Below are positions 22,640 through 34,500 of a stretch of DNA of 64,000 bases, in pieces. A model generated the notes under the pieces. That model searched no databases, was not told where the DNA came from, and saw only the letters and a program-made list of their open reading frames with translations. A program made the position numbers and the translations under genes. This DNA is from Dipylidium caninum. Lineage: Eukaryota > Platyhelminthes > Cestoda > Cyclophyllidea > Dipylidiidae. Numbering within the stretch: the stretch's first letter is position 1; the number at the start of each line of letters is the position of its first letter. The stretch lies in NCBI GenBank assembly GCA_017562135.1, contig QEYB01000654.1, forward strand, positions 992,001 to 1,056,000, written 5' to 3'.

Positions 22640-23131
22640 TCGGTGCCCCTGAGTCGGACTCGTCGTCTTCGGGGTGGGGCGCCGCGAGTGGCGGACATTC
22701 GCGCGAGTCGGCGGGCAGTGGTGACGTGTAGAAGACCTTTTCACAGATGCGCAGCGCGGTGCTGCGACGCAGAAGCGGTTAGCGGAGGCGCAGGCGGTGG
22801 GGCGGGGGGGCGCGGGCGGGACGCGGTGGGGAGCGAAGGTGGAAGACCTCGTGGCGGTGGAGTGGACGCCAACGCCAACGCTGACTCTGACGCTGACGCT
22901 GACGCCTGTCAGACACGTAAATAACACACCGAAATGCCACGTGGTGTGCTGCGCTCCTCGTGTGGCGGCAAACGCCCGGCTGCACAGCTCGAGGTGTCCG
23001 CCCGCGACGGACACGTGTGGGCGGCCGTGTGGACTCGCAGGATCTCCGCGTGGCACCCGCTTTCTGCTCGCGACTCGACTGCCTCCGACAGCCGTTGTCC
23101 GCGCTGGGCGACCTCTGCGTCCGCGTGCGTC
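22640..23131 (-). repeat. Right arm of the 1.5-kb palindrome
   Basis: Inverted copy of 21632-22124, including the same acceptor-like site and CEKVFYTSPLP open frame on the minus strand. The inner 22125-22639 part is also inverted but diverged, with shared blocks such as CATATGGGCAGAGGC. Confidence 0.8.
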
Positions 23132-25882
23132 GCTGAAGCCATCGGACGGTCGGCACTTCTGGTTCCACCAGAACCAGAACCAACCCAGCGACCCGCCTTC
23201 TTCCACCAGCCGACGACGCGTCACAGCACCGCCAGTCGCCGAGAACAGGACGGAGGTGTCGTCGTCGGTCTAAGTGTTTGCTCCTCGCGACGCGAAACGC
23301 CGCCTCGCAGTCCGCCTTTCCGCCCGACTCGGTCGCCCGGCTGGTCGCGGGCAGTCGAAAGTCGTTCGTTCACACGAAGCGCGCCTCGACGCCTCTGCGG
23401 CGGCCGCACGGCCCTCGGAGGCGTCGAGTTGCGCCGCCTCGCAAGCGATTAGGCGATTCTAGTTGCCTCGTTAAAGAGGCGCATTTTCGTCCGCCGTTTG
23501 GCCAGTTTCACTTTCTCACTGGATGTTTCCCATCTACGATGTGTGTACAAAAGATACCGCTCCGAATCGCGTCGCTTTCCGTTTCAACGCCTCCTCTGCT
23601 GCTGTGGAGGTGCCTTCCCTCCGGCCGACCGGTCGGCCGCCGAGGAGGTCCCAACACCGCGCGGTTTATGCCGACTCGGGCGGAAATGCCGCGAGCCACC
23701 GCCGACCAGCCCCCGCCGCGGTTGGAGCCTCTCAGCCCGCCGCGGAGGCCGGTCGGACTCGCCCCCGGCGCAGCGAGCAACTGCTTCAGCTCTCCGCTGT
23801 GGCCGTCAGTCTCGAGTTGCTGTGCTTCTCTCCGCAGCGGTCGCCCTCGAGACGCGGAGGGCTGTTGCAGTGGCCAAAAGACGACGTGATGGCCGCACGG
23901 GTGGTTGGTCTTGTCAAACGCGGAATTCGCGGTCGTCCACCGCCTCCAGCGCACTCGAGGACCAAACGGCCAATCAGCGTGCGAGGACGTGGCACTCTTC
24001 TCGGCCAACATTCGCCCGCGTCTGCCACTTTTCCCCTAGGGACAGGAAAATCGGTCGAAAGCATGGACTTTTCCCATTATTTTTGCAGAAATTCGCCGCG
24101 CTTCCTTCCCCACGTGACGCCTTGGCCGGAAAACCCGCGTTGGGGCTGTCGGCGGCGGCTGTCCGTGGACCCACTGGGCGTGGAAGATGGACGTGCCACG
24201 TTCTGGTCGCGATTTCGCCTCGGTGCTCAAAGTCGCTGGCTGGCGGGCGGTGGCGGACAACGGCGGAGACGGTCGGCAGACCGCCGACCGCCTCGACCCG
24301 CGGGGAGGCGAGGCGGAGGAGCACCGCGAGCTGCCAGACTAACATCGCCGCGGATGTCCGACCTCCGTGTCGCACGGCAGCCCCGCCGTGGGGCAGCAAA
24401 TTCCTCCCCGCAGCTTAATTAAGCGTCACCCAGCCGGGGAGGCAGAAAACGCGGGGCATCCGTCGCTCCCTCGCCCCCTGACGGCACCGTTCGGCGCCGC
24501 TTGCAGACAGCGCAGTCGACCGCGCCCACTCGGACGGGCGCCTTCCCCCTGTTGTCTGTCTTTCTGTCAGTTAAAAAGTGACAGAAGAGGACGCGCGCAA
24601 GAGCAGAAGCGCGAGGGGCGGAGGGAAAAGGTAGTGGATGAATTCTTTCTCCTCGGCGGCAACGCTGCTGGCCAATTTGTGGACCGTCGCCCTCCGAGAG
24701 GCGTCCGAGGCTAGAAGTCGGCCGCGGACGGAATGCGGGAGACGCAAGCCCACCGAACGGAGGCCCGCAGCGCCTTCGGGCGAAGTTCGTCCCGCCGCGC
24801 AGGCCCCGAGGCCTCCGGGTGTTCTGCCTCGCGGCCCCCGACTCCTTCGCCAACCGGCCGCCCGCCGCGGTTCCCGCGAACGCGGAGCGACGAGTCCGGG
24901 GAAGGCGCCACTTCACGTCGGTGGACCGCCGCGTCCTTTCTGCGCATTCGGCTTCGAAACGGTGCCCCCGGGCAGTTGCGAAAGCCCGACAAAACCGCGT
25001 CCCTCTCACCGCGGCGCCTTCCGCCTCCCGACCAGCGCGCTTCCTCTGTGAATGCCGCCACGCGGCCCACGAGAATGATGCATTTGCGACGGGGAGATGT
25101 TGTTTTTTTCACTCCAAAGCTTAATCTGCCGCAAGAGCCACTATACAGTCCACTTTATTTCTCTCCTCATCTGCACAGTCAGGTGATTTTGAGGCATCTC
25201 CGGCGCACCACAGAGTGGCACCGAGCGAGACCTTCCACCCCGCGACCGATCGCTGGCTGAAATACGGAAAATTCAGTGAGACTGCAGCTAAAGCTTTGTG
25301 TGAAATCGGTACGCAGGGCGAAGGGAGACGACGAGGCACTCGAATGGTCCCTCGCGGGGGAGCCACGACGGCTCATGCGGCGGTGGATTCGGCGGCTGGG
25401 GGACCGCAGCGCTTAGCTCTTCCAGCATTGACGTCTCCAATCACTCATTCTGCTCATCAACACCACCCGTGGCAGCGCAAACGCCCAGCCGGTCGAACGC
25501 TCTCTGCCCGCTTTACCGACGGACTTCCATCAGTCGTGACAACTCGAGAAAAACCTGTTTACATTTTCCTTCATTCTGATTTACGTTGATTAGGCAAGAA
25601 GTAATCAAAATAAGAATACTCCCCCCCAATTGCTATCAAAACCATCTGGTTAACCATTCTTTCTGTTAACTATAACCAAAATAGGTGAAGTTGGCCAGGT
25701 CTCTACTTGACAGGACCAGAGCGTGCCGTCTGTTTGTCGTCTCGTCCACGTAGTCACAGCCACCACATCATGTCCTCCCCGTGACACAAAAGAGGACTCT
25801 CGAAATGGCCGTAAATGGCTTTCTTGTGTGATGTTTCGTCCGCTACGAAAACGTGAGAGATTTGCAAAAGCGGAGCGATTTT

Positions 25883-26060
25883 ATTGGCTGAAATGCCGCG
25901 AGCGCTCATTGGCCGACGCAGCTGGCCAATCAGGCGGCCGTCGCGGAAGGCACGTTCAGCAACGCGATCCCCGCGTCAATCGGCCGGCCATGCGCGGATT
26001 AACCCGGACACTCTCACCATGGAATTAATGTCTTCTCCTTCGCAACTCCCCTAAAAACTC
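25883..26060 (+). promoter_or_regulatory. CCAAT cluster and possible 5' non-coding exon
   Basis: ATTGG at 25883 and 25908 and CCAAT at 25926 lie before a short leader that ends in a strong donor (ACTC/GTGAGT, exon end 26060). An ATG in good context (CACCATGG, 26019) opens only 11 codons. It is a candidate distal promoter for the Kv3 gene, whose first recognised coding exon has an acceptor (CGCCCAG) just before 28501. The link is inference. Confidence 0.35.
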
Positions 26061-28509
26061 GTGAGTTCATCTCCCATTCTTATTTTTCTTCTTTTCCGCC
26101 TTGAGCCCTGCCTCCGACTCACCCGCGGAGGCAGATTTGTTTTCGTAGCCTATTTTTTCGGTCGAGCGACTTTCCCCGCACCAGGCGGAGATTTGGATAT
26201 AATTAGGAGACGCCCCATTTTATCACGGAAATCGGCGTTAACGTGGTGGGCAAAAGCGGGGGAATTACGGGCTTGAGTGGAAGAGATGGGAATTTGCCAG
26301 GCCTGTGTGACTCCTCTGCACTACATGTCGCCGAGGTGGGAGGTAGCAAAATATTCATGAGGTGGAAAATAAAAAATTCAGTGTATTCAATCCTCATGAG
26401 CGTTATCCCCGTCGGACATAAAGTACACACATGCGCAAGCACAGCCCTTCGGCTGACTTCCTTTTCAGCGTCGTTTTTTGGCGTTTGCAACGATGAAATG
26501 AACAAAAAAATGGGTTTATCACACTCTCGTCTCCACCGTTTCATGTTGTCTACTCCTACGCGGCACTGAACCCACGGCTTTTGGTCCCTTTATGCTTGGG
26601 ATCTTGTCAAAGCAAGGCGTGTCGTCGACGCCTCGGCGGACGGTCGTGCAGACCGCCACCGAACCATGAAAGTGGACGAGGAGGAGTCTCTGTGCCATGG
26701 GATCAGGCGGGGCTCGGGGAGCGGCAGGTGAGCGACGCCACGGCGCGTGGTGCCGAGGCGTTTCGGAGAGACTGGTACGAGGGCCATTTTGCCCCACCAC
26801 GTTTGTGCGGAAGTCATAAAGGAAGTCCGCAGTGGGCGAGAGGAAATGGGAAAATGGGTACTGCAAGCGCAAGGGAGATTTTCTTGGTGAACGGTGCCTC
26901 TTTTCCCCGATTGGTTCCCATACTTTTGCCTTGTGGTATGGGGAACAAGGCAACCGGTAAGACGTCCTCCTCGCCTCGTCCACCGCCTCACCGTGCGAGG
27001 AGAACCGCATTGCTCGCATTATGGCGGCCACTTGACTGTTAACTCACTCTCTACAACTGCTTGAGTCGCTCCACTTGGTTTTGCTGGTGGCCGGGGCCAG
27101 TTAAGTGCGCAGTTGGAGGCTGATGGGACGACATCGCGCCAAACCCGAGCTCGCAGTTGCACCGACCCGTCTGCTGTGTGCCGTAGGAGCCTGTCGACTG
27201 TCAGCGGACTCTCATCTGTCTCCGGCGGCCATCGACCCTGAGGCGAGGGCGTCTGGAGTGCTCACCCATTCGTCTGAGCGGGCCTTAGCCTCTTCCAGCA
27301 GGCTGTATTTGTGCATTTGCGGAGTCTACTGAAATCCGAAATAAGTAGGCGCGGCACGAATTGGCCTTGGATAGTTAAAGAGGGAGCGACTAATAGAAAG
27401 GGACACACATATAATTAGCTAAGAATAAAAAGATCACGCGAAGTTTCAAATAAATTTTTTGTTAAAGGTGTCAAAATGACAAAATCTGGTTTGCTGAAGG
27501 GTGGATCCTCCATTTCTGTCCCGCGTAGGCATTTCATCTTGCCTGGCGGCACACGGGGTGGAGGAAAAGACACTCTACGAGAGGGCGAGACTGCGCACCT
27601 CACTGTCCGTATGGCCATGGGACTTCTAGGTCCACATTTTTTTTGCCGGAAGAGGTGGCAAGGAGGAGGAGGAGGAGGAGGCGCTACTTCACGCGGCCAC
27701 GCAAACGCGGCAAACAGGCAGGACGGTGGGCGCCTCTCTCGACAGCTCCCCGCGAAATCGCGGACGAGGGCTCGAGCGGCCGCGGGCTCCGCGGTCCACC
27801 TCCACCGCGCGGGAGCGGCGAGGGTGGAGGCGGCACCAGCCGGGCGCTGCGCTCCCTTCGCACTGTCACGGCGCGCGGCTCCACGTCGAGGCGGTTGCCT
27901 CACGGGGCGTCAGAAAACCGTAGGGCCAAGCGGCGACGCTCACAGTCTCCCCAGCCGTCATTCCGTCGTCATCCGTGGGACGCAAGTCGTCCGCCCTTGT
28001 CCCACGGACTCGCGACTCTCCACACGACCGTCCACACGTCGGCCAGACCGGAGGCCTACGCGAGCGCTGGCGGCGGTTAGTCGCTACTCGCCTCCGAAAT
28101 GCCTCCGCCTCGTCCATCGCGTCCGCGGAAAAGTTGTCCCCCTGCTTATGCTCCTCGTGGAGCTTTGAACGCCACAAAGTGGCTCTTGGCCAAGACTGCG
28201 ACCACCTGCCAGAACCGCGAGGAGACACTGGAGGCGCTCAGCCCCGCCCGGGCAATTTCCTCTTCCTCGGGCCATGCACGCTTCGTTTCTCACACCGAGG
28301 CTCAAAAAGGCCCCAAAATGACCCCAGAAATGGGGAGGACGTCACCGCCAGACGGTGCGAAACCATCTCTAACTCGAGGCGAAGCCGGAGGCGACAGCCG
28401 AAAAGGACAAAACCTCGCCTCGTTTCAACCTTTTTTTTGTGGTGAAAATTTGTGCTTTGCGCCTTCCTCTCTGCTCCGCTCTGTTTGCTCTCTCGCCCAG
28501 ACACGTGAG
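26061..28509. other. Putative first intron of Kv3 or intergenic
   Basis: Includes an AT-rich segment near 27.35-27.48 kb and a GGA-repeat at 27661-27680. No recognised coding exon. Confidence 0.35.
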
Positions 28510-31500
28510 ATGAAGGAGAACGCGACGGGCGCGCACACCGGCAGCCTCGTCGTCAACTCCGGCGGCGGCGCAGGAGGCGGAGGTGGCGGCGGCGGCGGCG
28601 GCGGCGGCAGCAACCGCGTCATCCTGAATGTGGGCGGAGTGCGCCACGAGACGTACAAGTCGACGCTGAGGAAGATTCCCGCCACCCGCCTCTCCCGACT
28701 GACCGAGGCGTTGGCCAACTACGATCCCCTCCTCAACGAGTACTTCTTCGACCGCCACCCGGGAGTCTTTGCCCAGGTCCTCAACTACTACCGCACGGGG
28801 AAACTGCACTACCCCGTGGACGTGTGCGGCCCCCTGTTCGAGGAGGAGTTACAGTTCTGGGGCCTCGACTCCAACCAGGTGCGTCTCCACGGCCCGCGAG
28901 GGGCTCTTTTCCCCGCCTGGGGCGCGGTTTCGGCAGGCCATCGCCGTGGCTCGTCGCTAAAGCGGCCGCCGAGCAGTCGAGTGGCCTTGGCGGCCGACAC
29001 CTGGCGGAGAAACGCGGACCGCCAGGCTGGCAGGGAGGATTTCTTGGTCCGCCGCGTGCGGTTTGGTTGTTCTGCCGTCATTTAGGTCAAAATGTCCGCC
29101 TCGGACGGGCACGAAGACCGTCCGAGGGCGTGTTGGAAGCGGGCGGGCGAGGGGGCAGGGGCGCCTCATGTTCGCAGATTCGGACGGAGACGGCGGACGG
29201 TGCCACCGACGCGATGAGGCTGTGGAGTCGGTGGCACGTCTCCGCCGAAGGCCGGGAAAGTGGCTCCACCACTTTCCGAGGTGAAATAGTTAAGCAAACT
29301 AGTCCGTCCTGCCCGAACGAGGAGGTCGCGGAGCAGCCACCGGAGGCGACGGAGGCGTGGCGACCAGTTCGCGTTTCCCAGACCAGTTTGCGCCGCCTCC
29401 GCCGCGCCGCCGCGGCTCCGTCCGCTTTGCCGAACCGCCGCGTCTCCAGTTGGGAGGCAAAACACGGGCGGAGGCGCGTTCCTTTGCCCCCGGACAGAAT
29501 TAACACCGCCTCGGCGGGGTGGTGGCAACATCGACCCGAGGACAAACAAGTCGAAGGAGCGCGTGAAGGGGGACGCCGCGACGCCACTGGCCTCGACGGG
29601 CGCAGACGGCCGCGGCGATGTGAAGTGCCACCGTGGCGCCGTCCGGTGAATTAAAGCTTAATTGCTCTTAAAGAGGCGAGGAAAGCGCGGTTGTCGCGAC
29701 TCCTCGTTAGGGCGGCGGGGCGTCGGTGTTAATCCCCACCGCCGAGGGACGATGACGACGACGCCGCGCAGGTTACCGCCCGCTCGCTCGCCGGCGAAAG
29801 ACCGCGGACTTTCCTCAGATGACTCGGAGCCCGGAGAGCCGCGAAGATTTTTGAGGGGATCCGAGCTTTCCGCCTGCTCGCGGGGTGAATTTGGCGGAGA
29901 TTTTCACCTTCAGACAGTGTTGTACCCCCTCCATCGCCGCCGTCTCGGCGCTGCCGCTCAGCGACGCGTTCTGGAGAGGAATTCTCGGCGAAAATTCACC
30001 TCCCGCTGCACCGAAACTCACCAAGACGTGGATATTACGGCAACAAGGTGGTGTGGGGAGGCCGCCGCAGTCACTTCGTCTCGGCACCCGCGTGTCCCCG
30101 CTGGGAGCGGCCGGTGTCCGGTGGCGTGCGGAGGCGCGGAAGGCGCCACTACCTCGGCAAGAAGCCCCACGGAGTCGTTGGGCGTGACAGACTGTCAGCG
30201 GCGCGGCGCCTCTAAGTGACGAGGGCTGCCTCTCCGCCTCCGGGGGCCGAAACAACCGCCTGAGGGCGTGGAAGTGTGACTTCGCCGATTTCTTCGTCAA
30301 ACACAACTGCTCCGAGTGCCTTTGGCGGCCGAGTTGAGAGGCGAGGGAAGATTTTCCCTCCTTTCGTTCCGCCCTGTTGTGCTACAGTGAAACGTTGACT
30401 GTCTTTGCGCCGCGGCTGCGCTTTCTTCTCCGTTTCGCACCTCCTCCGCGGCAGGGCCTGCGCCAACGGAAACGGACTGAGGCGCCAGGCGGGTAAAAAC
30501 CCAAAAAAACGCCGCCTACCTCGCCTTCGAGCGCGCGCGGCGGACGGCGGGCGGCGAGAGGTGGCGGGACACGGACTGAGGACGCAACGCGCCGTCGGTG
30601 TTGCGTTGGGGGCGCTGCGGGCGGTCACCGAGGCCTCTTTCCGCTGCTGGCGCGCTCCTCCGCCTCTACTGGCCGAAGAACGAGGCAATCAGAAGCCTCG
30701 GCGTCGACTGGACGGCGGCCGCGGGGCCGCGTGTCCCTGTCCTTCGCGGCCTCGAAGGAGTTTCCTTCAGACAGCACCACGACGCCGCCCAAATCGGGGA
30801 CGTCGGGCACAGCATCGCCTGCGGACGGCGACCGCCTCGTCACCAGTCGTTTTCGCGCCTTCCGCTTTAAGCCTCACATCAGGAAACGGGGATTTCTTGT
30901 GAGTCTCTCGGGGGATTTGCCGACTGCTCGCTCAAATATCGACAGGCGGCGGAGCGGTGGAAGGAAGTAAGCAAAATAGAAAACAAAAACAACAGAAAAG
31001 TGGCGTAGCAGCAGTACGAACACGAGAAATCGCTTTCAGGCGAGCGGAAGACGATTTTGCTACGCCATCTTCGCCTCGCTGGCCTCGTCGTCCCCCGTCG
31101 TGGCCGGTCCGCCGACGCGTCTCCGTCAACTGGAAGGCTTCGGAGCGGCTTCGCGGCCCACCGCCGAGGAACGCGCTGTTGCACGATCGTTTGTTTACGG
31201 GGAGGGGAAAGGCACCGCAGGGGGGGGGGTTGGGTACCGCCGAGGACTCCGTTCGAGATTGTCAGCCTCGCCTTCCGTCGGCAGTTCGGGGTGTGGGAGG
31301 GCAGAATTTCTCGCCGCGTCGCAAAGTTCCACGGCGTCCGGACAATTTCCCGGCGCAGACCCGCCGATGTCGTCGGCCTCGGATGAGGCGCAGAGCTCTT
31401 GAGACTCCCCGCCGCCTTCTTCTCCTCCACGGAGTCCTCTGCGCTGACGAAAGGCTGCCAAGAAGTCTCCCTCTTTGGCGCTCGAGGCGCAAACCTTCCG

Positions 31501-34500
31501 CGTCGGGGAATCTAACGCCCGGCTAAAGTGGAAGGCAAATTCGCAGAGCTTCATGAAGTTCTGCCTATTCAGTGCAGCCACAAGGCGAAATTTCCACTCC
31601 TGCGGGACTTTCTCGGTCGCGGTTCTACTCTAAGGCGGACCTCCCCGGCGCTGGGGCGGCTGGGTGCTGACGCACTGCGGAACTCCCGGCCCTTCGACGC
31701 AGTCTCAACCCCACCCGACGGCCAGCTAGAGCCTCTTGACCGCTTCGCGTCCGTCCCGCCACGTGCCAGACCGCCGGCACCGACGGCCGGTGGGTCCCTC
31801 GCCCGCCATTGGGGACTTAGACTTTCTCATTTCGCCAAAATGTAGATATTTCTTAATAATTTACAGTGGAGAGGGGGAAGAGTGGCTCTCGAGAGCCCCT
31901 TCCTGGCTCCCTACTCGTCGAGCAGGGAAGAAACGGGCCAATCTTGCCAGCCTTCTGCTTCAAATCCCCTCGTCTCCCTCTAATAGTGAAAAAGGAGGCA
32001 GCGGACGACGGCAGAGAGGTCCGCGTGGGCGTGAAACCATCTTCCACGGTGCGCAATTAGGCCTAAGCCCAACAATCTGGTCGCAGACAGTTGATCGTGA
32101 AGGCCGTGGACGCCGGGTCGCTGTCCAGCCGCGTTCGACCCGACAGACGGGGAAACTCTCCGCCCGCATCGCCCCCTCCTCGCTCTGTGTGGCTGTTTTC
32201 CTCCCCCAAAATGGGAAGGCCGCTTTCGTGGTCGTCTTGCCGCGTCGGACGGCGAGAGGGGGGGCAAGGGGCAAAGGAGACAGCGGCGGCGCCGAAAGCC
32301 AGTCCAGCATGGAGGCAGTTGACGAGCGCAGCCGCGGGGCTGAGCGCCGTGGGGAGCTGAGAGACGCGGGCGTCCTGGTGTCTCATCAGACAGTTAATTG
32401 AGTCCTTTGTTCAGAGATAATCAAAGGCGACTTTGCGAGAGGCAAGAGGCGGTGCGTTGGGCTTTTTCAGGTGAGAACGCATCTTCAGTGACCTTCAATC
32501 AGCCTGTCGACCAGAGGCTAGTTGGAAGAGCCAATCAAAAAACAGGCTCAAGGTCATTCGCCTGCGGTAGATTTTGCACACACTGAACGAGTGTATGTCC
32601 GTTTTTCGAAGCTCTGTTAAGGTGAGACGCCGAATAAACGGCGCCGTGTGGCTCCACAACTGAAGGAGGCGTCTAAAAGCTGCTGAGACATCTCGTCGTC
32701 TGGCGTCTGCCCTCCCACGGCGGGCGAAGGACGGATGAAACTCGTGGCCAGACAGCGCGGCCGTTCACTCGCCTGGAGCGCTGCATGGGGTCTGCTTGGG
32801 TGTCGCATCGTTCCCACTTTGGCCTCGACGCGCACAGCGAGGGAAAACCACCTCCCCGCCCAGTGCACGCATTCAGGGCTCCGGCGATTCCCTCACCTCG
32901 CAGTCTCCGAGACCAGTCGCCGTTCCGCCTGCGCGTTTACAAGCTTTTAACGCGGTGGATTCGAGGGGATGAAAAAGAAACTTTTTTGGGACTGAGGAAC
33001 GCGGCCGGTTGGGACGGCGCGGAGGGCCGCGGACCGCTGGGAGGGGACTGGAATCGCTGGACGTCTGTCTGTGGACGTTGATGTGCATTCGGCGGTGCTT
33101 CGAGCGGCCGTGAACGGTGACCGCGTGGACACACACGCATCCACCGAGCCCTCGAAGTCCAGCTTCCTCACCCCTCCGCCGATTGTCCGGCGGCTTCGTT
33201 GTCTCGGACACCAGGGACCGGAGACCGCAGCGCCGGCGCAGTGAACCCGCCGGGAATGTTACTTGGCCGGGAGGGGAGGGGGGGTGGGGGGGGCCGCCTC
33301 CTCCGCCTCAGAGGACGCGAGGGCATGGCGGTTAGTGCAACCGAGGGGTGGCCGCGGTTCCCCACCGACTCGACGAGTCGCGCAGACTCTGCTCGCGCTC
33401 GATTGCGAGCAACGTGGCAGATGACCAGACGGAGGCGGACGTCGCCGCGAGGCGCTTCGACGAGGGCAGCCTGGCGCCACCGGCGGGGGAAGCGCTGCTC
33501 CTCGGCGCCGCCTTCGAGACCGACGCGGCAGCATTCGCCACCGCGGCGGAGTTCGTCGAGCCACTGTGGCCGCGGGGCTCCCTCCGCGGAGTCGCGTACT
33601 CGAGTCCTGCGGGGCCCAAGGAGCGCGGCCACTGCAGACCGAGTTGCCCCACCTCCGCACTCCGAGGACGAGGGGCTTTCGAGCCTGCGGAAACGTCACG
33701 ACGCGGGCGCTGCTTGGTCTGGCAGCGCCGGCCACCAGGTCTAAGCTTATCCACCACCCGGAGGCACGACTCACGCGCGCCCATCGCAGGCGGACGAGAC
33801 GCCTTCTGTCCGGCTGTGTGGCCAGCACCAGCTTCGTCGCCCCGCAGTTCTCCTCCTCTGCGGCGCGCTGACCGCCTCGCGAAGACGAGGCTCCCTCGGC
33901 CGGGGGAAGGAGGCACTCCTGACGAGTTCGGGTCGGCAGCGAGGCCGCGTCGACGTCCGCAGCCCGCCCTCGCGATAACCCCGGCGTTGGCGGCGAGTCG
34001 AGGGACGCGGGCGCTTCCCCCAGGAGGCGGCTGTCCACCCCCTCTTCCCGATTTCCTATCTCCACCCGCGTTGGCGGAGCAACGAGCGTTTCGAGTGCTT
34101 CTTCCACCAAAAGACGCGGTTTCGGCCGCCTTTGCAAATCAGACGTGGTCCTGCGCCCGGCGCCCCCCCCCTCCGCCGCAGCCGAGGGGGCGAAATCGCG
34201 GTGGCCGCAGCGGGGGAGGCGGAGGAACTGGGGCGGGGCGCAGCGGCCGGCAATTGGACGCGGATGAGCTGACCGCGGGGTCTTTTTGCCACTTCAGGTG
34301 GAGCCGTGCTGTTGGATGACCTACACGACGCACCGCGACACCCAGGCCACCCTCCACATCCTCGACCAGGCCGACATGGACGTCGCCGAGTGCACCGACG
34401 CCGAGCTCTACAAGCGCTTCGGGGTGGAGGAGGAGTACGAGATGAACCAGTTGACCGCGTGGCAACGCGTCAGGCCAAAAATTTGGGCAGTTTTTGAAAT

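Larger units (their letters stand above)
20703..25870. other. GC-rich intergenic region with a large palindrome
   Basis: Contains C-rich and G-rich runs just after eL6 and the inverted repeat at 21632-23131. Many long but overlapping open frames on both strands are what GC-rich DNA yields by chance. No recognised gene. Confidence 0.45.

Noticed and set aside
22349..23224. 291-codon minus-strand frame in the right palindrome arm.
   Set aside because: Arg/Pro/Thr-rich shadow frame in GC-rich DNA; the same frame in the left arm is interrupted. No family features.
33168..34319. Several 150-320-codon frames on both strands.
   Set aside because: They lie inside Kv3 intron 1, overlap each other and have chance GC-rich composition.
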